Source: Hymenopellis radicata | Taxonomy: Eukaryota; Basidiomycota; Agaricomycetes; Agaricales; Physalacriaceae | NCBI GenBank assembly: GCA_015501595.1 | Contig: JADNRX010000390.1 | Span: 1 to 48,797, forward strand | Length of the DNA: 48,797 nucleotides | Reading direction: 5' to 3' | Shown: positions 1-11,196 of the stretch, piece by piece | Layout: every line of letters begins with the position of its first letter | Numbering within the stretch: the stretch's first letter is position 1 | Notes under the pieces: generated by a model | Told to the model about the DNA's origin: nothing | The model's database searches: none | What the model saw: only the letters and a program-made list of their open reading frames with translations | Translations under genes and position numbers: made by a program

Positions 1-39
1 ATATAAGATATCGGGCGTAACAATTTAAAGGAAACATAC

Positions 40-331
40 CACGTCAATACAGCCAATAACCGAGGACCTTTCGTCCAACTTGAATGCTAAAATTTCCTCC
101 TTCTCCTGGAGGGGAAAATTCAAAGCCCTCCATTCCTTCTCAGCCGCCTGCAATCCCCGAACTTTGATATCGCTAGCACCAGGTCGAAGCGTGAGTTTCT
201 TCGGTAGACATATGGTCATGGGCCTCGACGCCAATCAGGACGAAATGGCGCGTCACTTGGAAAAGGCCGACCGAGAGCAAGGACTCGTCTTGGTCCACTG
301 GTATAGTCGCGATAGGTGAGGAGAGAGGCAT
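40..331 (-). CDS. 5' part of a hypothetical protein, runs off the left edge
   Basis: Two exons of a minus-strand gene can be assembled. Exon 1 (331 to 257) starts with an ATG and reads MPLSSPIATIPVDQDESLL onwards. A 58-nt intron with a gtgacg donor and gaag acceptor follows (256 to 199). Exon 2 (198 to 40) is open and ends at a good gtatgt donor, so the next exon lies left of the window. The exon 2 peptide is rich in charged residues and includes RGLQAAEKEWRALNFP. I do not recognise a family. The join is supported only by splice consensus and an uninterrupted frame, so this is a modest-confidence partial gene. Confidence 0.4.
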
Positions 332-556
332 GATGACTGAAATTTGAGTTTTTTGGTCGGACTTATATGATATTTCAGGAGGAGCATGAATGAAAGCAGA
401 ACAAGGCTGCCATGTCACGGATGTCGGAAGAGGGGGACATGGCTAGTTTCCTTTTCGGGCACAACGTCTCTCTTCCGATCACCATCCCGCTTCTTGTCGA
501 TCCGCTTGCTTTGCATCAACGTCAAAGTCGGCAAGCCTAACAAAAATGTTGATGCC

Positions 557-640
557 CGAAAAGATCAACAGTCTGACGCTGACCACGCGCACCATCCTCC
601 AGGACGTGGTCACTTTCGTATCTCTGAATGTATCAACAAC
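557..640 (+). repeat. Copy 1 of a duplicated coding-like block
   Basis: A stretch that translates to EKINSLTLTTRTILQDVVTF followed by VSLNVS recurs about 2 kb downstream at 2512-2600 as EKINSLRLTARTILQEVVTF. DNA similarity is clear by eye, with mostly third-position and scattered changes. It is probably a remnant of one gene family present twice in this degraded stretch. The family is not recognised. Confidence 0.5.
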
Positions 641-896
641 GGAAATGGGTTCATCGTTGTCAAATGGCCTCTGCCTCACCGTGGACTTCTCGAGATCTCT
701 GTATCGTGAAACTTGGAACGAAGCAAACTTCAACTTGAGCCTACTGATGACGCCACCCAGTAGCGGTTTCCTGCACAGACCGTAAGGGAACAGACGGAGG
801 GTACGTTCCTCTCGGATTACTTGGCGCGGCTGTACAGCGGTAACAATTAGACACTAGAACTCCAGGTATGGATGGTTTAATTGCTGTCGGTGCTAA

Positions 897-1456
897 TCAT
901 TGCTTATTAGGACCATTTTCTAGATGGTCGTCGCCCTCTGCCTCGAGGTATTCCAACCTTAGTTGTAGTATATCCGAACAAGAGGGAAATCCTGTACTTT
1001 CTCGCACGACGTTCTTCAGCGCGACTTTGAGCTCCAGGCCCCTCACTAGGCGAAACGCAGCAATGGCGCCTAGCCTGTAGAACATCCATCGATAACGAGG
1101 GTCCCCCACGCAGTGGTATAGATTGCCTCTCTCTCTTTGGAAGAGGAACCGCGTAGTAGCCTTGCTGGACTCCCAGAAAGCCGCATCAGGAGGTTCATAC
1201 CAGCCGGGCAGGTCTTCAAGCTCCACTGCACTTACACCATTTGATTACAAGTGTTGACCCGTAAGCCCACTTGCCATTTACTGTTTCCTAGCTTGACCGG
1301 TCCTCGTAGATGCTCATCACTCGTTGTCCTCCGAGTCGGTGCTGCTATCGGTGCAGACGGACCGGCATATCCCAATCGCTCCATATGATTTGGCGCCAGC
1401 TTGCCAAAAATGTATGCGTCCACTGCAATTCCAATTACGTGTGTCTTACCATCCAT
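897..1456 (-). CDS. Hypothetical protein, two exons
   Basis: A minus-strand ORF starts at an ATG at 1456 (MDGKTHVIGIAVDAYIFGKL) and can be spliced at about 1282-1226, with a gtaaat donor and gtgcag acceptor. The second exon then reads ELEDLPGWYEPPDAAFWESS and continues open to a stop at 897. Codon choice in exon 2 looks like real coding sequence and the peptide is not low-complexity. It contains a GDPRYRWMFYRLGAIAAFRL segment. No domain is recognised, and no function is proposed. The start could be further upstream through another intron. Flanking DNA is degraded, so it may itself be a fragment. Confidence 0.4.
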
Positions 1457-1479
1457 ACAGGGGAACGAAGCTTCGCTTC

Positions 1480-2090
1480 CTGTCCAACTCTGTCTACACT
1501 TACAGCCGCATTCGGACTGCTCGCTGTGAGGTTAGCCACGTATTCTTCACTGTCCCTCTTCACTCACGCCTGCTCCCGCCCACGACTATTGACGGCGTGG
1601 ACCGTGGCCACGACGAGATTGTCATTGTCCCGCTTGTTGAAGGTGTGTTTTTGGTCCCATCATGAAAATCGTCTAATTTCCCTATAGCCATGAACACTTT
1701 GGACCTGCTGAAAATTTATCCAACTTTGCTCGCGAAGCTTCGCGCATTCTCGAGATATTACTATCCGTGTCCAGCAAAACGATGCTTTTGTACTCTGGGA
1801 CAAGATACATATTGCCGATTCCGACGTCGCCCGAACATGCGAATGGATCTCTGGTCGCACTGTGGGCGAAACGCGCTGGCGTCGCGGTGATAGTAGAGCT
1901 TCCACCTACTCCTTGGACTGGTCACTGGCGGGTATGGCAGAAAGAGCTCCGACGGGGACCGTCGCGAGCCTCGCAAGGACGTCCATCCGCAGCAGAAGGC
2001 AGTGCGCCGACGAGAGAGGGAGGAGCGCCAGCCTCTCGTGAGCGTGTCCCGGCTCCCACCAAAGTCATCCGGGTCATGGCCCGCGGCGAG
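1480..2090 (+). pseudogene. Degraded coding-like stretch, family unknown
   Basis: At 1480-1641 one plus-strand frame (containing RIRTARCEVSHVFFTVPLH) has the low-A third positions typical of genes in this window. It ends at a plausible 45-nt intron (gtgtgt to ctatag). After it, coding-like segments continue but in shifted frames (HEHFGPAENLSNFAREASRI, then DAFVLWDKIHIADSDVARTC) until about 2040. No single open frame joins them. I read this as a broken gene. No domain was recognised. Confidence 0.3.
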
Positions 2091-2511
2091 AAACTTGATT
2101 AGGAATACTAGAATGGACTTCGCATGGCCGCTTGACTTGGGTTAACTTAAACAAGCGTTGCAGACTGAGATATTATTACAACCTCGTCTTTACCAGGCTC
2201 GCTCCAACCCGGACGATCCACATGGTGACTACTCAGACGACCTCTTGGGTTTCGTGTTGGTTTAGACTTTTACGCCTAGCCTTTCTCCCACATCCTTCGA
2301 ACCCTTCCCTCTCGTTTTACCTTTCCTACGGGTGGCAAAGTACTGGCATCTTTGTTTCGGAGTGCAGCTCGAGGCAGCACGAGTATAAGCACCGTCTGCG
2401 CGACAGTAGCATACGAGTAAACGTTGCCTAAGATGGGGAGAATGCGCACATAGACCCTGGCTGAACCAACGTGCATGCGTCTTTTCCTGTGTGGTGGTTA
2501 GCTCATGAAAA

Positions 2512-2600
2512 CGAAAAGATCAACAGTTTGAGGCTGACCGCGCGCACCATTCTCCAAGAAGTGGTCACTTTCCAAAGTCTCGTATCTTTGAACGTATCCG
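2512..2600 (+). repeat. Copy 2 of the duplicated coding-like block
   Basis: This is the second copy of the block at 557-640. It shares the peptide core EKINSL.LT.RTILQ.VVTF and then VSLNVS, with a small insertion before VSLNVS compared with copy 1. It lies just upstream of the DUF6535-family relic, which suggests, without proving, that the block belongs to the same type of gene. Confidence 0.5.
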
Positions 2601-2699
2601 ATGGTACGGTGTCTCTACGTGCCCTACATTTACTACCTAGTGTTTTCCAGACACAGTCTTCTGGGAAAGCAAAGCGGCATCACGCCACCATTGAAGCTT

Positions 2700-3090
2700 C
2701 GGAACCTGCGCTCATTAGCGAGCCTTCCACATGGATTGATCCCTCGGCGCTGCATTGCCTGTACCACCAATCGCAATGCGCGCAGCATTAATCCAGGCTA
2801 TCTGTGGGTTGCCGGCGCAAGTTACTGAAGAGTTTTGATGGAGAGTGTGGAATATACCAGGAGCAGCGGATGTTTCTACAAGGTGTCTGGAGCTAGTGGA
2901 CGGTCTGAATCCCGAATGGTGCCAACCTGCCCCCGGCCTTGACAATCAAGTCAACCGTTTGCTTTGTTTCCAGCTTCGTGTCAAGTGTCCACGTGCCGTT
3001 TCTTCCTACGAGGATGGTCTCTTCTATATTGAGTGGTCGTTCAATGCGTTCCTCCGCGGTCCGGGTGCTGAGGCTTGCTCGTAGACGTCT
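2700..3090 (+). pseudogene. C-terminal relic of a DUF6535-type protein
   Basis: Peptide pieces in neighbouring frames read DPSALHCLYHQSQCAQ and then AALIQAICGLPAQVTEEF. These match the usual pattern near the end of basidiomycete DUF6535 proteins (an 'AL.WL' helix followed by a '.AI.GLP' motif). Downstream, 2900-3084 is open with good codon usage (containing DGLNPEWCQPAPGLDNQVNR) and stops with TAG. A frame change and a stop between the pieces make this a relic. DUF6535 proteins are multi-copy agaricomycete membrane proteins of unknown function. Family assignment is from memory of motifs, not from a search. Confidence 0.5.
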
Positions 3091-3159
3091 AGTTCGAGGG
3101 CTCGTCTGAGGTCCCCTCAGAGCGTTCCTGATCTCCCCCGCCCCCTCCGCAGAGGAACG

Positions 3160-3370
3160 AGCGTGTCTCTCCTCCGTATTAATTGCTGTTCTCGCAAAGC
3201 AGTGGTTCCATCACTATTCCATGCTTCCGTCTTCCCCTACGCGGGCCATGAGCCGCATGGCGCACGCGGCAGTTTTGATACTATTAGTATTACATGGCGT
3301 TGGAAAGCTGGCACGTCCCTTCATTTGTCACCCTTCTGTGCATATGTCGCTCGTGGCGAGCCTGGTCGTC
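3160..3370 (+). pseudogene. DUF6535 transmembrane-domain relic
   Basis: One plus-strand frame reads SSVLIAVLAKQWFHHYSMLP. The 'ALIAVLAKQW..(Y)' segment is the hallmark of the N-terminal membrane domain of DUF6535 proteins, and hydrophobic segments follow (HMSLVASLVV) before a TAG at about 3369. The frame is broken on both sides. In an intact gene this domain precedes the C-terminal part, but here it lies downstream of one. The locus therefore holds pieces of at least two rearranged copies. Confidence 0.6.
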
Positions 3371-3539
3371 TAGCTGGCCATGTCCAATTGTATGCATGCC
3401 CTTGCCGCACAGGCGTGTCTGATATGTGTACCCGTCACTTTTCAGCTGTTCAACTTGCACGATGTCACTACCCGCACCTTGAGCTTGCCTTGAGCGGTTT
3501 AGAAACGGGACGTGCATTCAAGACGGTAGCGGTATGAAT

Positions 3540-4134
3540 CAAGTCCTCTTCCGACTTGCTGCCGCTGTTTTAATTTAAGTTGTGTGCGCACAGATGACGA
3601 TGGCTGCTGAGTTCCCAATGATGTTCAGCACAACGAGCACTTCGATTCTACGAACTGGAGCAGGTTGGGAGCAGGGGATTTTTCTGTTTCTGATCCTCGT
3701 ACCTGTTCATTATGTATTCGATCCGTCCAACGTTGTGGCGCGTTCTATATTAAAGTGCTTGGGCTATATTTAGACAGTCCCCTTGTCGTAAAGGATTTAC
3801 AGTGGCGTACACCAAGTGCGCCGATGAATAGGGGATGACGTTGGAGCAAAATTGGAGACGCAAATCCTTGATGGATCTTCGGCAAATAACGTTCAAAGAA
3901 CTGGAAAACGACTGTAAGTTTGAGCTCAGGTGTTGAGATGAAACGATAGCGTCCCTTGACATGCGTCCGATATCGTCCGTCGGCAGGATCTAATCTACCC
4001 TGCTCCTACCTTACATAAACCGAGCGACAGCTATCCCACGACCCAGCTTTTCTTCCTCTCCCACTTGGTTACTGCGGTTCGCGGTCGCTCGCACCACCTT
4101 TTTCGAAATACCCCCCATCCGCAGCCTTCTAATA
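3540..4134. other. Intergenic, upstream of the secreted glycoprotein gene
   Basis: I see no supportable gene here. Pyrimidine-rich runs at about 4040-4130 just before the start codon at 4135 are typical of fungal core promoters and 5' leaders. Confidence 0.4.
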
Positions 4135-5452
4135 ATGTCTTTATCAACCTCAGTCGCTCTTTTCTCTACCCTCCTCGCCGTCGGTACGCAAGTCCGTGGC
4201 CAAGCCACGGGAACCTACCCTGCCACGCCCTTGGCTGAAAAGACCTTTGCTTATGATGCCCTTGTACGTCTCTTGGGCCTCGGCTCCCTTGGTTTTCTCT
4301 GGGCTTTTGCTAACCTCTTTTCAGCCATACCAAGCCGACACCGACACCCAGTTGATCAGGGGGTCCCAATCGGGTTTCAACCAGTGTAACGACACTACCG
4401 AGTCGCAATCATCCAAGTGCCAGACCTCTGTCTTCAACAACATCGGCGGCACGTTTTTTCTTTCGTTTCTCATTTTTCACTCGCTCATTTTTTTCTATAG
4501 ACTTCTGCCTATGGGCTCCCCAGGAGATGGACATCATTGCCAACACCGAGGGTGAGGAAGTCGCATGGTGCACGACGAAGCACGGTGGTCGCCTCATTCC
4601 CGAGGGCACCATCACCGGTCTCCAGCTCATCGAGACCTCCGAGTACTTGCAGCTCACTGGCTTCCTCAATGGCCCCAACATCAACATCCAGGCTGGTGAC
4701 TTTGGTGGCGAGCTCGACCCGCACGGTGCTGACTTGGTAAGCCCCTTACCCTGACCCGCTGAAACGGCCAATTAACCCCGTTCATTTTCCAGCGTGGTAA
4801 CCCCCTTGGTGGTCTGATGTACTCGACCGCCTGGAGTGGTAACAACGACACCTATCAGCAGGTCTTCGAGTGGCATCAGTGCGTCTCCCCTTAACCTTCG
4901 TCTTGATGACTCTAATCCCGTTGTAGGTTCATCGGTGCTGATGGCTTCTGCTTCCGTATTTGCAAGCCTACCTCGACTCAGGATGCTTCTTACTGCCAGC
5001 ACATCTACGACCGTATCGGCTGCTCTTACAACGACCCCGCTGACGCCAAGGACGGCGAGTTCACTCACTGCCAGGGTGATGTTGGCCTCCCCCCTGGTAT
5101 CTACGTTGAGGGCGGTGTTACCATGACCTACACTCAGCCTGCTGAGTCTCTCGGCGCGATCACCAGCATGCCTTACACTGCCACCATTCCTCTTTACTCC
5201 CAGTGCACGACCTTCGCGAGCACTGCTCTCTTCGCAGACCTTGCCTCTGTCTCTGCCACCCAGAGCGGCGCCTCCACCGCTGCTACTGGCACGAAGTCGT
5301 CGACGAAGGGCTCCACCAGCGGAGCAACAGGGACCAGCACCCGCACCTCCAGCGGATCCAGCGCTTCGTCCACCGGCAACGGTGCCATCAACATCGCCGT
5401 TGGTGGTTTCTCGATGGTGGGCGTCATCTTCAGCGCCATCTTCCTGTCATAA
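4135..5452 (+). CDS. GPI-anchored 'macrofage activating glycoprotein' family protein
   Basis: Five exons: 4135-4263, 4325-4445, 4501-4736, 4793-4878 and 4927-5452. The product starts with a signal peptide (about residues 1-23, MSLSTSVALFSTLLAVGTQV). A cysteine-containing body follows with family landmarks: PYQADTDTQLIRGSQSGFNQC, DFCLWAPQ, EGEEVAWCTTKHGGRLIP, DPHGADLRGNPLGG, FCFRICKP and HIYDRIGCSYNDP. It ends with a Ser/Thr/Gly-rich stretch and a hydrophobic tail, as expected for a GPI anchor. Basidiomycete homologues carry the 'macrofage activating glycoprotein' name; their biochemical role is unknown. All frames join cleanly. The second intron (4446-4500) seems to start with GC rather than GT, because only that donor restores the DFCLW frame. 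Confidence 0.85.
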
Positions 5453-8400
5453 GTGCCCGGAATATCATGATTCCTATGATCTGATTAGGCCTGCTGTTAT
5501 GATATCTGATGCCTGCTTGACCTGCTCGTTGAGTGCCGTTCGTTACACCTACCATACCCGTCACCTATTCGTATTACACGGACTACATTTTCTTCTTCTC
5601 TCACATTTCAACCTTTTTGGCTATATGTCGATAGGTGTCGGTCATAATCAGGATTTTTCTTGATCGCTATGGAACTACAGCGTGCCTGCATGTCAGTTGA
5701 CCAAAGTGCCGCGTGGGCGCTAATCAATTCGCATGACATTGGTATGGAGCAAGTGTATACTTACAAGGCGCGCTCCTTGGCTGACCGTCCTATACGAGGG
5801 CGGCCAAGGGCCAATAGTATTGCCAATAGTGCTAAGTACCAAATGTTGTCCTGAAGTTTGCCTCTTTTGCTCACTTCATGTCCGAACCGAATTTTGGATG
5901 TACTTGTCCGAAGAGGTCGGGCTCTAAAAATTGGCTCAAATTTAGCCTGGACCTGAAAAATTACGCTTCTGAAAGCGCAAGGAGTGTATTCAGGATGGCG
6001 TCTCTCGAGGAAACGACCGTTCAGGTGGATGTGCATGAGCGAGTGCGATTGGGGAGGAAGGCTTAGCACGATGAGAGTCGTGCTGGGTGGTAGACTTGCG
6101 CCACAAACGCCTCCATGACGCGTAGAAGCCTGTAGAGGCGCGTCGCGGTACTTTTCTTCTTCTTTCCCAATCCATTCTGCTCGTCGACAGACAGTATTAC
6201 TTTCAAATCCTTGACATGGGGCAGACTTCTTGGATGTGATGCTAAATTCCCTTTCAAAGACTATGCTATCATCACCCTTGCCGAGCCCGACACATGTGCA
6301 GCGAGTCAGACAATGTATCATGATAGCGACGACTGGCATGACAAGAATCATAAACAGAAAGTCTCAGCTTCGAACGAATGACTGTCGTGGGGCTGGAACA
6401 ACAACAGCCATTTTCTAGTGTGTGCATGACCTAGGTCTACAATTTTGTCGCTCATTGCGGCCTAGTAGCGTGAATACAACGGCTTTCTTACGTTCCCGTA
6501 CGTGGTCGACAGATATGACACGCTATACTTATTGGTTGTGGCGCACTTTGGATGATCTTAGCCTTTAGGCTTGCAAATACGGAAATAGTCAGCTTGACGG
6601 TGATAATGTCATAATGCACTGATGCCACTCGTAATTTGCAGACCGCATTACCATACTCCTCATTTGCTGCCGAGGTGTTCTTAAATGCGAAACTAGGCCT
6701 TCTGAGCACGACCCGGGGCTGGCAGGAAATGCCATTCTGGTATGTAAGTAAGTGCATACACTTTCAACATGAGCCAGTCATAGTACTTACACACGGATAA
6801 GCATGTTTTATTTTTTATTTCATTAGCTGCGGTCAAAGCTGGCCGTAGCTGGGAGCAATAGTCGTAATTTGTCGAGCCTCGCATGATTCAGTCGACGCTG
6901 TTGTTGGTCGCCAAAATGACCAACGGCTGCAAATACCTCCACCGTTGGAGTTTCCAGTGAGAATACTCTATCCCCACTGCCTTCATCAGCGTCCCATGTA
7001 TACACTGTGTAATACACACATCTTTGTGACGATGCACATGTAGCCAAGCCGAACCCGATATTGATTCGCACCATCGTGAGATGCGGGCAGCTTGTTAACG
7101 AACGCCGGCTCCGAAGACAGAAGGCAGGGTACACTCTTCGGTTATCGATTATCATGCGGCCAATTGCTCTACTCCAAGGTGAGTCGTGTGTAAAAAAGAC
7201 CTAAGAGCATCGTACCAGGTGCAGGTGGGACCAACGCTAGAGCATTTCGTATAGCCCGCTTCATCCATGAATCATGGACATACAGCACGAACGAGTTTCA
7301 GGAGATGGTGGTTGAAGGCTACTAGAGGCGCAGGGGTATTCTTCTGTCTATACTAACCGCGAATGGTGGGGACAATCACGCTAGCATCGTCTAGCTTCCG
7401 ATGATGTAGAATCACTCGCCCTCTGAAGGACGTTCCAGAGACGGAGAAGGCTTTAGGCGGATGGCAGGAAAATAGAGGTAGTCAAGCGTCATGGTATGTG
7501 ATGCGAGTCAATGCGATGAGTATGATGGTGGACTCCGACTGCAGCTAGGACGAGTCAGGGTCACCTGTCAAGACTGGCGGCGTTGGCGGAACGTCCGTGG
7601 AAGCTGTCCGAGATGAGGCGGATCCTGCACAGGTGTACCCAAATATGCTCCAAGCGCGTAAACAACGTTAATGATAGCGCACACTGAGAGACCCGCCAGC
7701 GTCTAGCCCAATCTAATATCGTCCGACTCTCACAACGTCGAATACGTCGATCCGGCAAGGGGCTTTTGAATTGCACGCCCCGTTATGCTATTCGGCATAT
7801 TGAGACGGCGTAGTACCATCCCATGAAGGTGAGGTCAATGACAAGGGCGATGTGTCCAGAGCGTGAAGGAAAAAACATGGATGAGCTGGGCGATCAGCCG
7901 CCGTCGCGCCGTGTGGGATGGAAGGAGCACATTAGTCTGGGATAATTTAATCCAAAAAAGCGCCCTGAAATGGCCTTCTACTGTAAGTGCATGAGGCGGT
8001 CAATATGAACGACTAGTCCAGCAGCAGCTCGTCCATGAGACGTACCACTCGAATGTCGAACGAAGAAAAACACGCACAGTCATGATGGTACTGGTGAAGG
8101 AGGTGTTTGCCGAATTTGGCCGGCATTTGGTGGCACGTGGGCGTTCTTCTCTTTCTCATTGACGATCACGTTGAAGCATATTTTATCGCAGTATCAGGAC
8201 TCAGGAGAGCTCCACTCTTGGACGAAGACAGTCAGTAATCATATTTCCCTCTCTCATCCCACAACTAACCCTTGTAATAGGTTAGTCCGACAAATTCCGC
8301 TACAAAAAAATTGATCGTTACGGGACGCGCTGTACAACAGCCAGCTCGAGGAACGCGTCAAACGGTGTCTAAGTACGTTGTATTTGCTCATCTGACAGGC

Positions 8401-8539
8401 TTGCTGAAGCGGCTCTCAAGGATTCAAGAAATCCCTACCCCTTCCCTGGTTCACATACGGTCAGAATTGTTACAGTCAGGTGAAGGACAGCGATTTCGAA
8501 CGTTGCTGCGTTGTACTAAAAGCGGATTGAATTCCAGGC
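5453..8539. other. Long stretch with no supportable gene
   Basis: About 3 kb between the glycoprotein gene and the first F-box gene. There are scattered ORFs, the longest on the minus strand at 5761-6351 (196 codons), plus minus-strand ORFs at 6823-7155 and 7561-7776. None shows a recognisable domain, a convincing splice pattern or steady codon bias. It may hold old relics. I see no RNA gene and no clear repeat. Confidence 0.3.
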
Positions 8540-10246
8540 ATGGCGGATACTACGAATGCGAAATACTGTACCAACTGCGCCGTCTCTTTACTCCAGCCTA
8601 CAGAAGCCCCAAAGACGCGCACCGACCGCGTGGAGGAATTGCTCCGTCAGAACCATCCTCCACTTGACGTCGAGCTCCCCGCTTTTCGCGAAGTTGTGCA
8701 GACCATGCCGGCTGCCCTTGCTGCTCTTGACTTGAAGATCGCCCAGACAAGAGGATTGCTAGATACTCTCCTCTCAGCTCGCGAACAAGCGTTATCACAT
8801 TTCGAAGACGCGAAAGCGCTCCTCCATCCCATGCGTTCCATCCCCAATGAGCTTCTGGCCAAAATCTTTAGCCATTGCATAATGAAGTCTTACAAGTCTA
8901 AAGATCTTGACGCACTCGATCCCCGCGCAGCACCTTGGCTGCTAAGTGGAGTTTGCCGCCATTGGAGAAACCTTGCGATAAATCTACCGCAGCTTTGGAC
9001 ACATCTGTTGCTTGATTTCGACAAGCAGCGGGGCCACATTACGGGTCGCCAGTGCGCTTACAAAGTTGGACTCTTCGGGGAACGGTCGAGAGGGCTTCCG
9101 ATGAGCGTTTACCTTGGGAGTATTAGGGATGATGTTACCGACCATCCAGTTCTGCCTTCCCTCGAAGTCAGCATCCCCCGCTGGGAATCTCTGTATGTCG
9201 ATCTCCCGCGAACATCCTTACAGTGCCTTTCCGGAAATAGCTTCTCAAATCTCCGAAAGCTCGTCTTTTATCCCAATGAGGAGTCCCAGTGGGATTTAGA
9301 CCTTGACGTATTCCAACCCGCGAGAATGCCGGCCCTTCGCGAGTTTGGCGCTGATACCTCGTCTCCGTTGGGGGCTCCTCTCAAATCTGTGGCTTTTCCG
9401 TGGGCACGGCTCACACGTGTCTTTGACATTTTGGTCGACACAGATGGGTTGGATTATGTTGGTGAAATGATCAACGTACAGGAACTAGCGGTCATGTTAT
9501 CTGACGTCTATTCGCCCTCGGAACGCGCCATTTCGTTGCCTAAACTTCGGCGCTTGTCAATCTACGAAAAAGCAACTGCGGCACCGGGTTGCACGAAAGG
9601 GTTCTTCTCGACTCTGACGATGCCCAGTATCTCCGAGCTCGGACTGAACTTTCCCGACAAAGAACATCTCTGCCTTTTCCCCACCTTGAACACTGGTGCA
9701 TTGGAGAAGTTGGTCAAACTGGACATCGCATGTACAACAAGTCTGCATGATGACAACACCAGTAACCTTTTGGACTTCCTCTCCCTCACCCATCGTGTGG
9801 AGCAGTTGCGAGTTTACGATCCTCTCATGCCTGTGGACCTATTCATTGGTCTGACTTTTTCCAAGTCCTCGGATTCGGCATCGTCCAGGTTGCCATGTCT
9901 GCATATTCTAGATATCAGGTGGTGTGGCTGCGATGATGTTCTTGCAGATGATATATCACCTATCTTCGACATGTTGGAATCCAGAATGACGCATCTGGAA
10001 GAACAGAACTTCACGCAGGACGTCAGTCCGTCTCAGCTTGATTCAGGCATCCCAGGAAATACATCAAATGGCATATCGCTGCGAGGGCCGGCCAGTGTCT
10101 CGGTGGATTCATCTGCGACGGGATCGCGTCAGCGTCGCTGCTTGCGGACAGCACGGGTTCCGCGTTGGCTGTATAGTACGGAGGATTGTCAGCGTTGGAG
10201 GAATATCTGCGCTGCACTGGAAGTAGAATGCGGGGACGACGATTAA
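8540..10246 (+). CDS. F-box domain protein
   Basis: A single open exon of 568 codons. It starts with a short Cys-containing N-terminus (MADTTNAKYCTNCAVSLL). A predicted coiled coil follows at about residues 55-95, then an F-box beginning with MRSIPNELLAKIFSHCIM and continuing through LLSGVCRHWRNLAINLPQLW. This coiled-coil/F-box arrangement is one of the commonest agaricomycete F-box architectures. The rest resembles the leucine-rich, irregular repeats usual in these proteins. F-box proteins link substrates to SCF (Skp1-Cullin) ubiquitin ligases, and the substrate here is unknown. The last about 90 residues are Ser-rich and less typical, so an intron near the 3' end is possible. No frameshift was seen. 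Confidence 0.85.
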   Translation: MADTTNAKYCTNCAVSLLQPTEAPKTRTDRVEELLRQNHPPLDVELPAFREVVQTMPAALAALDLKIAQTRGLLDTLLSAREQALSHFEDAKALLHPMRSIPNELLAKIFSHCIMKSYKSKDLDALDPRAAPWLLSGVCRHWRNLAINLPQLWTHLLLDFDKQRGHITGRQCAYKVGLFGERSRGLPMSVYLGSIRDDVTDHPVLPSLEVSIPRWESLYVDLPRTSLQCLSGNSFSNLRKLVFYPNEESQWDLDLDVFQPARMPALREFGADTSSPLGAPLKSVAFPWARLTRVFDILVDTDGLDYVGEMINVQELAVMLSDVYSPSERAISLPKLRRLSIYEKATAAPGCTKGFFSTLTMPSISELGLNFPDKEHLCLFPTLNTGALEKLVKLDIACTTSLHDDNTSNLLDFLSLTHRVEQLRVYDPLMPVDLFIGLTFSKSSDSASSRLPCLHILDIRWCGCDDVLADDISPIFDMLESRMTHLEEQNFTQDVSPSQLDSGIPGNTSNGISLRGPASVSVDSSATGSRQRRCLRTARVPRWLYSTEDCQRWRNICAALEVECGDDD

Positions 10247-10491
10247 GACTGGAGGTTCATAAGAGGTTTGAACGAAATACTCGTCATGTTCATACCTTCA
10301 TTACTGATGGAATCAGGGAATCGCTCTTTCCTACATTCTTGAGGCGATCGACTCAAAGTGCGCTGGTGGTGTTTGTTGTAACTCCAAGTTCAAACCAAGG
10401 TGTATCCCGCAGTAAATGTGTCATGACCTATGCTGCAGTAGAACAATAATTGACATTCAGGCTTATAGAATAACAGTTACATCACGCCTCG

Positions 10492-10867
10492 ACGAAATCA
10501 CACCCACAGCTTACTCTCAAACTCCAAGAGCGTTCCACCCTTCGTTCGAACTTCGCAACCAAATCAAACTCCTCCACATCCAAACCCAACAAGGAAGCGA
10601 CATTGACGGGAGCGAGCGCCAACGTATGCGCACTCGACATTTCCCCATCCATCTCCAACGCAGTCTAAATGTACCAATCACTTTACTTTCTACGACCGAT
10701 ACCTCGAAAAGCGAGCTTACCCAGGCAGCGTCAAATCGTGTAATTCGTGCGAAACTCTACAAAGGACCGCGAGGAAAGGGATCGATCCCAATCGCGACTG
10801 ACACGTTATGCTTCAGCAGAACGCCGAGTGTCGTGTCGTGTCTCGGGTAAGGGGAGGTTCTGGTAGT
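10492..10867 (-). pseudogene. C-terminal relic of an amidohydrolase-like enzyme
   Basis: Two minus-strand exons with good splice sites: 10867-10721 and 10664-10492, intron gtaagc to atttag. Their peptides (LGVLLKHNVSVAIGID, RITRFDAAW then TALEMDGEMSSAHTLALAPV and NVASLLGLDVEEFDLVAKFE) resemble the end of fungal amidohydrolases, where a G-(V)-x-V-A-x-G-x-D strand is followed by 'TRF..AW..L...G..S...AL...N...LLG'. An in-frame TAG at 10757-10759 interrupts the first exon. Another donor-like gtaagt at 10918-10923 suggests more exons upstream, but that stretch has several stops. The assignment is from motif similarity only. It could be a decayed gene or one broken by sequence errors. Confidence 0.4.
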
Positions 10868-11196
10868 CTAAACAAAGAGCGAAGATGTAAGACTGTAGTA
10901 CAAGAGCAAGCCAACATACTTACATTCGTTGCGCTTGCTACGCAATCGGGAACGAACGCGAGTTGGCTACACCGACGCCCTCATTAGTACACGCCGGGGC
11001 GTTGTGAGACAGGCGATGTTGTGGTCCAGGTCAGGATACAATGTTGCCTTTGGTCAAAGTTCTTTATACTGTTCACTAGCCCGCGCTGTCGCCGGCGTAC
11101 GTTCATTCGGTATTAACCGACGGCGCCTCGGAAATCACCGAAGAACCAAACGCCACTTTGCAGTTGTCCTCTTTGCATCCAACCATCACTGCGAAT

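Noticed and set aside
5761..6351. 196-codon minus-strand ORF in an otherwise empty stretch
   Set aside because: No domain, no signal sequence, mixed codon use and no splice context; probably a chance ORF.
8598..10217. Several minus-strand and alternative-frame ORFs inside the first F-box gene
   Set aside because: They are shadows of the long plus-strand frame, which has the F-box and coding codon usage.
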